Below, in pieces: positions 12,261 to 24,300 of a stretch of DNA of 64,000 bases. Below the pieces are notes generated by a model. It had not been told where the DNA came from and did no database searches. It worked only from the letters and a program-made list of their open reading frames with translations. Position numbers and translations under genes: made by a program. The DNA is taken from contig NC_067478.1 in NCBI RefSeq assembly GCF_947179515.1, positions 496,001 to 560,000 of the forward strand, in the 5' to 3' direction. This DNA comes from Apodemus sylvaticus. Lineage: Eukaryota; Chordata; Mammalia; Rodentia; Muridae. Within the stretch, counting starts at the first letter, position 1; every line of letters starts with the position of its first letter.

Positions 12261-12275
12261 GTTCCCATTGGCAAC
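12261..12275. promoter_or_regulatory. Second X-box-like site, one mismatch, with inverted CCAAT
   Basis: GTTCCC-ATT-GGCAAC repeats the layout of the upstream X-box with one left-arm change (C for the expected purine) and an intact right half. Its core ATTGG is an inverted CCAAT box, so NF-Y is an alternative binder. It is 79-93 bp upstream of the ATG. Confidence 0.5.
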
Positions 12276-12353
12276 CCGCGGCTTCTAAACAACCTACTTT
12301 CCTCAGGCCCCAGGTGCGGGCCTCCCTGCTTCCTGTCTGATCCCGCCACCAAC

Positions 12354-12356
12354 ATG
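12354..12356 (+). CDS. Lztfl1: Lztfl1 coding exon 1: start codon only
   Basis: The ATG is followed directly by the donor GTGAGT, so the first exon contributes 5'UTR plus only the initiator codon. The upstream CCGCCACCAAC gives A at -3, and splicing supplies G at +4 from exon 2 (GCA). The intron is phase 0. Confidence 0.93.
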
Positions 12357-15300
12357 GTGAGTATCCGGTCCCGGCGAGGGCCCTTCCAGGGTGCGGAGAA
12401 CGAGCGGGGCCTCTCTGGCCGCGCCGCGCTGGGGAGGGAGCCTGGAATCAGAGCAGCCGAGCCGCGGTGAGAGCGTCCGGCCTTGTCGCCTCATCCGTAG
12501 CTGTGGTCTGCTGTGGGCCCTGGCCGTCATAGCGGCACACATTTGCCAGTTTGAAGAATTACGGGCTGGTTCCAACTTTCTGTGTGAACTGGTTGAATCT
12601 AACTTTCTAAAGCACTCTATTTTACAGCTGATTAAATATGGGTGGTATTTCCTTTGTTTGCACTTCTGAAGACCATTTGGGTATTAAGAGTTTGGGCTTA
12701 CCCTGAGACAGATAAAACTGAAAACACCAGTTCATCCAACCTTTCGTCATACAATTAATTTAAATATCTGTTCATAGATAAAAGCGCGGAAATGAAGTTG
12801 ACGGGGAGGGGGGGTGAAGTTATTGAAAGTGAAGCTCAAATGGGCTGCTAACTTATCTCAGCAATCAATTCCCAGCAAGTGTCACTTTGTATACATCTGA
12901 ACAAAACAGACCATTCCTTAAACAAGCCTGAGCTTAGAACTAATCCTGCTTCTCCTGATTTCAAAAACAAAAACAAAACAAAAAGATGCTATTGGCATCA
13001 CAAAAAAGTTACTACTTGTTTGTGTTCTTACTTTTTTATGTCAGTTTGATAAATCTTGGAAACAGGGTGTAGATTATTCATTAGTAAGTTGAAAGTTGAT
13101 ACAATGATTCATCCAACAATGCACATAAAATAAAAATTTTAAGCAATAAGCCCACTCCTCATTTTAAAAAGTATTTTTATCCTTTAAAGATTTTATACAT
13201 TCATACAATGTATTTAAAATCCTCCCTCTAGCTTCTTCCAGAATTATCTTTTTCTTCCTGTCCTGTTTTTTTTTTTTTGGGGGGGGGGGTTAAGCCTATC
13301 TAGTCCATTTTATGCTATGCATATAACTCATGGGTGTGGGGCCACCACCTCCCTTGGGCCACACTGTCAAAAGAAACTGTCTCTACCCATCATAAATCAT
13401 CAGCTGTCTGGTAACTCCTCAGCTAGAAGTGGGGTCTCATAAATCCTTCCCTGTCTCTACGCTGGATTGTTGATTGGCCTGACTTTGTGCAGGTGACCAC
13501 ATTTGTAAGTTCCTAGGCCAGCAGTTCTGTCATGTCTAGAAGACATTTTTTGTTGTTGCTGTTTCGAGACAGGATTTCTCTGTATAGCGTTGCCTGTCTT
13601 GAAACTCTGTAGCCCAGCCCAACCTTGAACTCAGATCCACCTGCCTATACCTCTGCCTCCTAAGGCTTGTGCAGCCACTGCCTGACAAGATAACATATTT
13701 TTGATCTGTTCCACACTGATTGGTCTCTTAGTCTTTTGCTCCCCCAGAGATCGTTTCTGTGCCTTTCGGGGGGAGGGGGGGGCAATGTGTGTTATTCTTT
13801 GTACCTGCACTTACCTGTGCAGCTTCTCTATTTAAAACAGCATCTGGTTTATAAAAAGGACTGGTGCCTGTTTTCAAGTCAAATATACTTTTTAAGGTTG
13901 TATTTGGTAAGCTTAGGTTTATGTAGAGATCTGAGAATCAGTGTATTAAGTAATGCAGGTGTTTGTTTCCTCTCACACAGCAGCCATCTCATTTAGATTA
14001 GTGAGTAGGTTAGTGATGCTCCATTAGGTGAGTGTACTGGCTGGTTTTGTGTGTCATCTTGACACAGGCTGGAGTTATTACAGAGAAAGGAGCTTCAGTT
14101 GGGGAAGTGCCTCCATGAGATCCAACTGTGAAGCATTTTCTAAATTAGTGATGGGGGGGGGGCCCTTGTGGGGGGTGGTACCATCCCTGCATCCCTGGGC
14201 TGGTATTCTTGGGTTCTATAAGAGAGCAGGCTGAGCAAGCCAGGGGAAGCAAGCCAGTAAGGAACATCCCTCCATGGCCTCTGCATCAGCTCCTGCTTCC
14301 TGACCTGCTTGAGTTCCAATCCTGACTTCCTTTTGTGATGAACAGCAACGCCGAAGTGTAAGCTCAATAAACCCTTTCCTCCCCAACTTGCTTCTTGGTC
14401 ATGATGTTTGTGCAGGAATAGAAACCCCGACTAAGACAGTGAGGATAGAGGTCTCATTCATCTTTCTGTTCTTCCAGCCCCAGGGCATAAAAATGGCCAT
14501 GGCTTATCCTAATTACCTACTCTGCCTACTTTCAGAGACATTAGAGATGACAGAGGTATAAGGTATACCCGATATCTTAAATCCAAAAACTACTCCACAC
14601 CTCTTTGGATTCCCTCTTTTCCTGAGAAGTAGTCATGTGACTGTAACCTTAGTATATTTGAGTTGGTAGGAAGACAAGAAGGTGGCCGATATGATATACA
14701 TCAGTTACTACAACACAGTATCATCATCAACATCATTGTTGATCATTGTTATTGTTTGAGTCTCTGGGTAGCCATGGCTGTTCTGAAGCTCACTATGTAG
14801 ATCAGTCTGGTTTCAAAGGCACAGAGATCTGCCTGCCTCTGCCTCTGCCTCTGCCTCTGCCTCTGCCTCTGCCTCTGCCTCTGCCTCTGCCTCTGCCTCT
14901 GCCTCTGCCTCTGCCTCTGCCTCTGCCTCTGCCTCTGCCTCTGCCTCTGCCTCCGCCTCCCAAGTGCTGAGATTAAAAGCAGGTACCAGGACACTGGGCC
15001 CAACAAAATACCTTGTTTATTTTCATTGTTAGTTCTTTTGTCATAGCCTCTGGACTAACCAGTTCTTTCTTTTTCAGGCAGAATTGGGCCTAAATGAGCA
15101 CCATCAAAATGAGGTCATTAATTACATGCGTTTTGCTCGTTCAAAAAGAGGCTTGAGACTTAAAACGGTAGATTCCTGCTTTCAAGACCTCAAGGACAGC
15201 AGGTATCAAGAGACTTTAAGGCCTTTAAAGACTTCTTAAAACTGAATGAGTATGGATTCCTTAAAAATTTAGCATTAGTAAAATGTTTCTTAAGATTCAG

Positions 15301-18300
15301 TCATTAAAAATTATTTCATAATTAAATGTAAAATGACTCTGAAATGTTCTGCCAGCTTTTCCCAGTTTTGTCATGTGACTTCTGAACACACTGCAGGCAC
15401 AGTTCACACTGCCCAGGCCATCATGCCACCTAACACTAGTACAAACTGCCTGAAACTCTTTTGCTTAGACTATTGTATGCTTTGAATTGCAGTGATTTTA
15501 CTGTATATTTAAGTATTCTGCTCTTACGGAGATGTAATGTTTTAATTATGACAAAGACTTAATATTTTCTTACCATCATTTCTCAGCAGGTAAATATCAA
15601 GTGAGTATATTTCTGGAATCATAGAGTTGAGTCTTTGATTTTAAAAATTGCTCTCTGAGGTGCTGAGTTGAATTTCATTAAAAAAATCATGAAGCGACTT
15701 TTGTTTGGGGATTAAGACAATTTCCAACCATTTGTGAAATGGCCATAAATATATTTTTGCCATTTTGTACTATGTATTTGTACAAGGCAGTTTTCTCAGC
15801 ATTGATCATCGGAGAGGAAAAAATAACATAAAACATATGCTTGGTAGTACCAACATTGTTAGTTGACTTGAAACAAAAGTTGGTAAGTTTTGTTGAACAA
15901 TGGAAAGTAGTTAAATGTCAAGTCACATGTAAGTAGCAAAGGTCTTCAGGATGTCTCTAGCTGTTGTGGAGGTCAAAAGCAATGTAGCTGGTAAAAATAT
16001 GATATAGTTTATTAAGGAATATAGAAAACATTAACATTTTAATAAAAACTCTAAAATTAAAGTATATTTTTAAGAATGATTAAATTTTTCTAGTTTGACA
16101 ATGTTAAAGAATTATATGTTAAATACTACTTAGTGAAATGTAACTGTGCTAAAAGTGTTTTCTACTAACTTGAATGGGATTGTGCCAAGATGCTTGATTT
16201 TGTCTGGAAGGAGAAGGAAAGGTGAGGCTACGTGTCTGAGGGTGAGAGACTTTAGAGAGGCACAGCTGTAAGACACAAAGCTCTGTTACTGTGACACTGT
16301 CAGAGTAAGAGATGTGCGTAGGATTTGTTAAGGACTCCAGCTGTTGGTCATGTTGCTGAAATTGCTGGATCTAATAACCCACAGGGAAAACACAGGCAAA
16401 TCTCTTCCACTCTCCAAGCCCTGTGTACAGTTAGGAGATTGAAGATAATGGCTCATCCCCTGAAATTCCTTTCTAACCCAAGTTGCTCCAGTAAGAGTAG
16501 TTTTGAATGCTGCTATTGATTAGATATTCATTTCTGCGACATCATAGTGGTACTTTAAAATGTTAATTTTTGCATGTGTGTCTCTAGACTGCTAAGAAAG
16601 TTAATATATAACTGCAGTGTTTGTCTCATAGGCATACTAATATTTAAGTAATTCATATGATTACTAAAATGTTAGCGAAGTAACAGACAGTGGAAAAGTT
16701 ATGTGTTCTTTGTGACTTTTTAAGTTACTAATTATGATAAGACTAATTTAGAGGAATATAAAGTTAAAAAAAATTGAAAAGTTAAAAACACTTGAGCAGA
16801 TGAGGTTTAGGGGATATTTTTCAATATGTAGTTATATTTAAAAATGAACACATTTGAACAATTACCCACAATCTAATCATTTTAATCTCCCCCAGAGAGT
16901 TTTTCTTGTAATCTTTAAGTTTTTAAATGTTATGATGTAGGTTTCTTGATTTCAGTTATATTTTGTAAGCTGCTCCTGTGAGTAACTAGCCAACGGTGTC
17001 ATACTGTTTTCAGGCTGGTGGAGGAGACTTTTACTATGGATGAGGTTTCAGAAGTCCTCACTGGGCTGCAGGCTGTGGTTCACAGTGAGGTGGAGTCCGA
17101 GCTCATCAATACAGCTTACACCAATGTCCTGCTCCTACGGCAACTGTTCTCACAAGCTGAGAAGTGGTATCTAAAGCTACAGACAGACATCTCTGAACTT
17201 GAAAATAGGTAAAATTTGTACCTGCAGTTGAGATATAGAGGCCCAACTATGATCTTAAAAGTTAGCAAATTATTTTGCTAGTACTTTCCAGGGCTGTGTG
17301 AAACACTGGGTAGGGTAGCAGCAAGGCACAGTTGCTATATGATTCCTTGAGGAACACTCAAAGTCCTCTTAAAGATACTCTCTTTCTACTATTAGTTACA
17401 ACTACATGAAACTACTTTTCAATCTAAAGTAATTATTCCTTAGAGCAGCTTTAGTAACATGATTAATATTACAGTGGTCTTGATACATAGATCTGCCAAG
17501 AAGTAAAGATTAGAACAGTTGAAGGTATACTAGAATCATTTCTATCTATTCAGTCTAATAGCATTGCAAATTTGTTTCTAGATAACTACATTTGAAATCA
17601 TACACTTACCTTAGGAAAGATAAACTATAAAAGGCTTAAAAATGTTACAATATTGAAAAGCTTATAAATTGAAAACCTCAAAGTTGATGCTGGTTCTAAG
17701 AAATAACATGCCAGTTAGGCATCATGGTCCACACCTTTACTTTCAATTCTTGAGACTGCCTGGGCTATACAGTAAGACCCTGTCTCAAAAAAATAAAAAA
17801 CAAAAACAAAACAACAAAAAAAAAACCATAGCAGAAGTCAGGAAGGACTCCCTGCTAAACCATGGAGATTGTTCTGCACAGTCTCTCTCAAGAGGAAAAT
17901 GGTGAGCAATGTAAGTCCAGTTCAAGGAGGGAAGGAAGCTCGTTTGGCCTCTGCGGCTGTCAGTTTCTCAGTAGGTGACTGGTGAGAAGATACTGAGTGC
18001 TGATGTCTGAAAATAGAAGAGTGGTCTGTGCGCAGCAGTGTAGTCTACGTATCTGTCGTGGTATTACCGGGGGCTTGTTCACATCACTGGCTTTCATGGG
18101 ATAGGCCAATATTCTCTCAACAGATACTGTGGACTAATTCATATCCAAGAAAACTCTATTACAAATCAGGCTCTTTCTTAGGTGACAGTGAATGTTATGT
18201 AATAGAGAAATCATGCTGTACCTCAGAGATAGAGAGAAATGCAAGTGTCATTCATATATGTATTGGCATTGCTGTTTATGTCTTACTACACATATCATAT

Positions 18301-21300
18301 ACCTATCAAGTACAAAGTGCCAAGAGCTATAGATGATTCAAACTGATTTACAGGAGGATGAGATTCTCAACCATTTATAATTAAATATCAGTTTTGTACC
18401 CTCTTAGGCTCATCTCCCTAACATGTGATAGGTTAGTTCTTGTAATTTTTTTATTATTCTTTTGTGTGCTAGAAGTCTATTCTCAATGAATATTCTCTTA
18501 AATTTGCTTTAATTTTTCAGAGAATTATTAGAACAAGTTGCAGAATTTGAAAAGGCAGAATTTGCATCTTCAAATAAAAAGGTAGTTTTTAGTATTTCTA
18601 AGTCTGTATTTGTTTTTACATGTGTGTGTATGCCTGTTTGCATATATGTGGGTGCACATGTGTACAGCTGCCTGTGCGCATGTGTATGCTTGCATATGGA
18701 GGCCAGATTGATGCTGAGTGTCTTCTTTGATCACTTTCCACTTTATTTACTGAGGCAGAGACTTTTACTAAACTCAGAGGTCACCAATTCTTCTAGGGTA
18801 GCTCCTCAGCTGTCACCAGGAATCCCATGTCTCTGCCTATTGAGCCCAGAGATTATAAGCAGGTCACCACACCTACCTGATTTGTGTGAGTACTGAGACT
18901 CCAAATGTAAATCCTTACATTTGTGGTAAGTGCTTTATCCATTGAGGCATTTCCTTAGCTTCCTGTATTTCTCAGTAGGTAGAATATGAGGATTTCTCCT
19001 GAAATCCTCATAACGTAACTAGTGGAACTGAAAGTGAGACATTCGAAGGAAAAACATTCATACTTGCAAACAAACGATTAAAGTTTCACAGGTAACTAAA
19101 AAACTGTTTTTGTATTCCCCCTCCCTCTCATCTCCCTCCCTTTCTTCCTCCCTCCCTGAAGTCCAGTCTCAATCCCTTTAAACCCTTCATTCAGCTGATA
19201 CAGAACACCTACTTTATGGTGATCAGACCTGTTGTTATATCCTGACTCTGCTTCTTAGCTGTGTATCACAGACAAGCTACCCAAGACAGGAGGTAGAGAC
19301 ATCCTAGTAGACTTTCTGAACAATTATGTGTTGTGATGTCACTTATTAGATATACCATAAATCATAACTAGTCTCATGTCAGATAGCTAAACACTGCTGA
19401 AATGAATGCATGTATAAGCATACAGAAAACATTTTCTAATAACTCTTTTGTTGTTGTTTGTTGGTTTTGGGGGGGTTGTTTTTGTTTTGTTTTGTTTTTT
19501 GTTTTGTTTGTTTGTTTGTTTGTTTTTTGCTTTTGTCAAGACAGGGTTTCTCTGTATAGCCCTGGCTGTCCTGGAACTCACTCTGTAGACCAGGCTGGCC
19601 TCGAACTCAGAAATCTGCCTGTCTCTGCCTCCCAGAGTGCTAGGATTACAGGCATGCGCCACCACCGCCCAGCTCTAATAACTTTTTTGAAGCATATTTC
19701 TGACTAAGAAATTTTGTGTCAGAGAGCATGGATTATTAATTTTAAGACATGCTATTAAAGGGGCTGGAGAAATGGCTCAGAGGTTAAGAGCACTGACTGC
19801 TCTTTTGAATGTCCTGAGTTCAAATCCCAGCAACTACATGGTGGCTTACAACCATCCATAATGAGATCTGATGCCCTCTTCTGGTGTGTCTGAAGACAGC
19901 TACAGTATACTTACATATCATAAATAAATACATAATTATTTATTACAGATTTATGGTATGAAGTTCATGCAGAAATCATTTTCAGCTACCACAGATGGAA
20001 ATTCCAGTCCTGGAGGCTAGAGATTTTTATCAAGTCTGACTCTGAGTGCCTTGTCTCCCTCTTTTCAATCTGTATTAATAAAGAAGTACAGGGAAGTTGG
20101 GTTTCATTTTTGTCTCTGTCATATATTGAGCTCCCTAGGGCACGTCATAGGCACTGGACATAACAGAGTGAACACAACAAGAATCATTACAGTTGTAGAG
20201 GTGAAGTCCCGCTGGGTGTGTTTATAGATGATGTCTTCCACTTAGGAAGTGCAAATGCTTCACAATGATTCCTGCTTTACTCTGTGGTAATTCTAGATTG
20301 GTTTCTTTGTTTTGTTGCAGCCCATCATAGATATCACAAAGCCTAAACTTGTTCCAATTAATGAAGGTGGAACAACAGAGCTCCTAAACAAGGTAATGTT
20401 CACGTCATTTGCAGAAATGGGAAAGTCTCTGTTCTGCCTCTTTCCTTCTATTCCTGAGCAGTGCTAGCTAGGGTAAGAGAAATGGTCTGTTGCAGTTGTA
20501 CTGATGGAGCCCAGTGACCAGAAGAGGGCGTGCTTACTTTGTAGAATCTGAAGTGACTGGTACAGATCTTTTCACAGTAAAGTACATAGAATTTCATAGT
20601 ACAGGCATGGAATTTTGTATCGTGTTTTCTGGTATGCATTTGACATGTGTGATCCACAATAATGTATAGCTTATTTTTAATGCTTATAGAGATTATCAGC
20701 ATAAAAATATTTTCCCAAATCCCATATTCTTGGCAGTATACATGTCAATGTTGTTATAGTACAGTGCAGTACCTAGTACACTCTCAAAACAATTATTATT
20801 TCATTGGAAAGTAGGAACTAACATTTCCAGAAGCAGAGATGAGAGAACTGAAGGGTTCCGCGGGGATCATAGTATTATAAAGAAGATAGAGCTCTGGGTG
20901 GATGTGAGGAGATAAAAACGGGTGTTTGGATGAGGGAACCTCTGAGCTGGGTCTTAAAAATGAAGACAGGTTAAGGTAAAGGACCTGTAAGGAAGAAGAT
21001 CGGGATAGCTCTTGGCCAGAGGCAGACAGAAGGTTGGCATGACCTAGACAACAGAGTGCAGTGTGTGTGGGAGTAAAATGCACGATCAGACTGGCCAGGT
21101 GGGTTCATGTCATATCAGAACTGCTTAAGGACAACAAAGGAATTTGGCCTCAGCTCAGCCATTTGGGAGCTCGAACACTGGATGTTCAAAAGGATGGTGG
21201 GCAGTGTGTTTTTAGGTGGGTGGCAGCAGTGTGGCCCAAGTTGCAGGATCAGAAAGCTAGGTGAGCGATGGCAAGTAAGGAGAATGACTGGCTGAAAACA

Positions 21301-24300
21301 GAACAGGAGAAAGGGTGTTTCTGAGAGAAAAGTACCTGTAAGTCTTAGCACTAACCTTGACTCACAGCTCTGGGGTTCAGGCAGGCTGTGAAAGTAGGAT
21401 TTTACTCCTAACTAAGGCATTTGGATTTGTGAGCCACTGCATGATTTTGATTATTATTTTTAAATGAAACAAATAGTGATCATTTCATGTTAAACACATT
21501 TTGGCTAAAATAATAAAATTTGGGGGCTGGAGAGAGGGTTCAGTGGTTAAGAGCACTTGCTATTCTTGTGGAAAACCCAGGCTCAGTTCACAGCTTGCTG
21601 TAACTCCAGTCCATGAGGGTATCTGATGCCCTCATCTGGTGACCATGGGCACACACATTATATACATATACATACATGCAGGCAAAGCATTCATACACAT
21701 AAAAATAAATAAATCTTAAATAATAATAAAATTTGGATTTATTCACAAAGGAAATTTTGAGACTTCAACAAGAGAATGAGAAACTAAAGTCAAGGCTGAA
21801 GACCATTGAAATACAGGTAACTGGGGAATCCTTCAACACAGTTATTGAGGAGTTAGCCTAGAGAGTATAAGTTGAGTGTACTGTGTTTACATTTGATTAT
21901 AGGCGGTAAATGCTCTGGATGAGAAATCAAAACTGGAAAGAGTACTTCAAGATTTACAGCTTGATCAAGGAAATCAACAGGTAAAAATTTTTTACAGGAT
22001 ATTTTTCTATAACTAAAGAATAAAATTAGAAACTTTGGTCATAATCACTGTTCATCATATTCCATCTACTTTGTCATTCTCTCTGCTGAATGCTATTGCT
22101 GTCTTCCATTGACTCAGAAACTCCATCCTTTGTCCATTTTCCAGGGAAGATTCACAGCTTACAGGACTAGCTTACATTATAGGTCTTAATAGCAGGCAGA
22201 ATGTTCTTAAGTTTATTATTAAGGAAGTAAAGGAAAAATTTGCATTTAGGTTTTATTATTCTGAATTTTACTTGAGTTTTCCATGGCTGTAGTGACAGTG
22301 AGAGGAATAATGGGTTGTGGCTTCATTTGTATTCAGTGTACTGTAGACTATAGTGACCTCCAGTCTGTTATAGCTTCATTTCTATCTGGTATGCTCTAGG
22401 AAACGGTGACAATCCAGAGTGGCAGTTCTGCAAGCCTACCTGAGAATAATAGCTGAGTGTTGCTCTACGTGCTGGGAACCCATTAGTGTCTCATTGTTTC
22501 TCCTGTGGTCCTCACAGAGTGTGACACAGTATTGTGATTTTATATGAGCAAAGAGATTCAGATGAATATTCAGTGCAGAATTGTCTTTTCTATGCTTGTT
22601 ATTGTAAATGTCTGCTAAATAATCCCCAAATCTACTTCTGTATGTGTTTTTTTTTTTCCATTTCTAAGATTTTTTTTATCTTTTTATGGAATGGGTATTG
22701 TGCCCAGAGCCTATATGTGCTATGCCAGTGCTCTCATACCCAGATATTATTAGATTTTTGTTAAACTTTATGAACCCACTACTCAGCTTTACAGTCACCA
22801 GGCATGGCCAATCAACCTTCTGACAGCGCCTGCGCTGCCATGGTAACAGGTATCCGGCATAGGCCTGGGGGATTGACAGAAAACTCAGACTCCGGTCATT
22901 CTGGTGAGGAGAATGCCAAAGCTTTAATGAGGGACCGGCAATTTATACTAGAGGCCAGGAAAAACAGTTATGGCCATAGGTCAGGCACCTGGGAAGTCCC
23001 TACCACACCAGGCAGGAAAACAGGAATCAAGCTGAGCCGCAAGATGTTCTGCTCTCAGGATCCTGTGCAAATAGCTCAGTTGGCAAATCTCAGACATTAT
23101 TTTATCTGCAGATACTTATTGACATATTTCTTCTATGGCTATACAGCTAGGGGAAAAAGTCTTTCTTTCATTCATATATATATGGTGAATGTTCCAGAAC
23201 AACTTTATAACTTCTCAAAAGTTACACAGTTACAAACATTTTTGGGTAATAAATTTATCTAAAGGCCAATTGGAACTTTGCTTCAGGTTTACTAAAAGCA
23301 AAGTGGATACGTGCCTTTACTAGTCAGAAGATCTTTTTAGAGACTAAATATTTTTAAAAATCAACTACTGTTTCATTTTGTGGAAGACATTGCTTCATCC
23401 TCATATTGAACAGGTGTAGGCCATTTCCTTTTATAGCAATGCAGATCTTTTTTTTTTTTCTGTAACTTTTACCCAGTCAAAAGCAAGATCCAGATGTAAG
23501 ATATGTACTGCAGTTGTCAAATTATAAAGAAGTACATATAACTCAACAGAAAAAACTTAAAATCCTTGTCAATTTAGAAACACTTATACTCATTATTAGT
23601 AATAGTCTTCATAGTTTCTTGACTAATAACAAAAACATAGCTATTAAATTTTTATATGACTAATGACTATATGACTGTGACTAATCTTATTTTTACACCT
23701 ATACTATTTGTTCTTTTGCGAGAAAAATCTCACTGTTTTCAGCTTAGCTTTAAACCTGTTATGCATAGTCCACCTATATATCAGTTTGAAGAATTCAAAA
23801 TCTTTACTACGCTTTTACCTTTTTTCCCTTATCCAAAATTCTTTTTTTGTTTGATTTTTAATGGAAAAAAATCCAAACAATATCTTCCATCATGTTTTCT
23901 CTTCTTCTAATTCCTCCTAAGTCTACCTCACTCACTCGGCTTTGTTATTTTTCTCATTTTCAAAGCAAAAAACAAACATGCAAAAAATAACTTTGTAAAT
24001 AAATAAGATAACCCATAAAAATAAAGAGACCTGCAAAACACAAAAGGAAAAATCAAAATAACAATAAGACCAAAGAAAATGCCAAAACTAAGGGAAATGG
24101 ACAAAAAATACCATAGAATTTATTTTGTTTTAGGCAGTTCCTCCTGGACTTGGAGTATGCCCTGAAGTGTATAATTGGTACATCCAGAAGGGCTCCATTA
24201 GAGAAAACTAGGATGTATTTTTTGGATGCAGCAGAAAGATGGATCTTGTTTTTTAATTCTGTCTTTCTGTGTCTTTTTTTTTTTTTTTTTATTTTAATAG

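Larger units (their letters stand above)
12061..12353 (+). promoter_or_regulatory. Lztfl1: Lztfl1 promoter and 5'UTR, CpG-rich and TATA-less
   Basis: This is a GC- and CpG-rich block with no TATA box, contrasting with the AT-rich repeats around it; the CpG-rich tract continues to about 12.5 kb. Visible sites in order are X-box 12091-12105, GC box near 12111-12120, inverted ETS ACTTCCGG 12147-12154, CCAAT 12164-12168, CLEAR/E-box 12206-12215, CCAAT 12224-12228, and a second X-box-like site 12261-12275. Two inverted CCAAT boxes (ATTGG) sit inside the X-boxes at 12097 and 12267. The exact transcription start cannot be read from sequence; somewhere between 12230 and 12340 is likely. Confidence 0.85.
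12357..15077 (+). other. Lztfl1 intron 1
   Basis: The intron starts in the CpG island (to about 12.5 kb). It contains a T/G homopolymer patch at 13268-13290, a minus-strand B1 at about 13562-13685, a MaLR-like solo LTR at 14033-14438 and a hexamer-expanded B1 at about 14752-15000. The rest looks unique, and no extra coding exon is evident. Confidence 0.85.
18582..20320 (+). other. Lztfl1 intron 4
   Basis: Contains an old rodent SINE-type repeat with a TG-rich end (about 18610-18960), a CT-rich tract near 19120-19155, a minus-strand B1 (19536-19672) and a plus-strand B2 (19760-19935). No gene. Confidence 0.8.

Noticed and set aside
11849..12575. Minus-strand ORFs at the Lztfl1 CpG island, suggesting a divergent gene
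   Set aside because: GC-rich sequence keeps frames open by chance; no splice structure or recognisable protein on the minus strand.
14746..15006. Poly-(Leu-Pro) and poly-(Arg-Gln) ORFs
   Set aside because: Translations of the CTGCCT hexamer expansion in a B1 SINE.
22804..23262. 152-aa plus-strand ORF in Lztfl1 intron 7
   Set aside because: No known domain, and it overlaps an LTR-like segment in the opposite sense; not supported as a gene.
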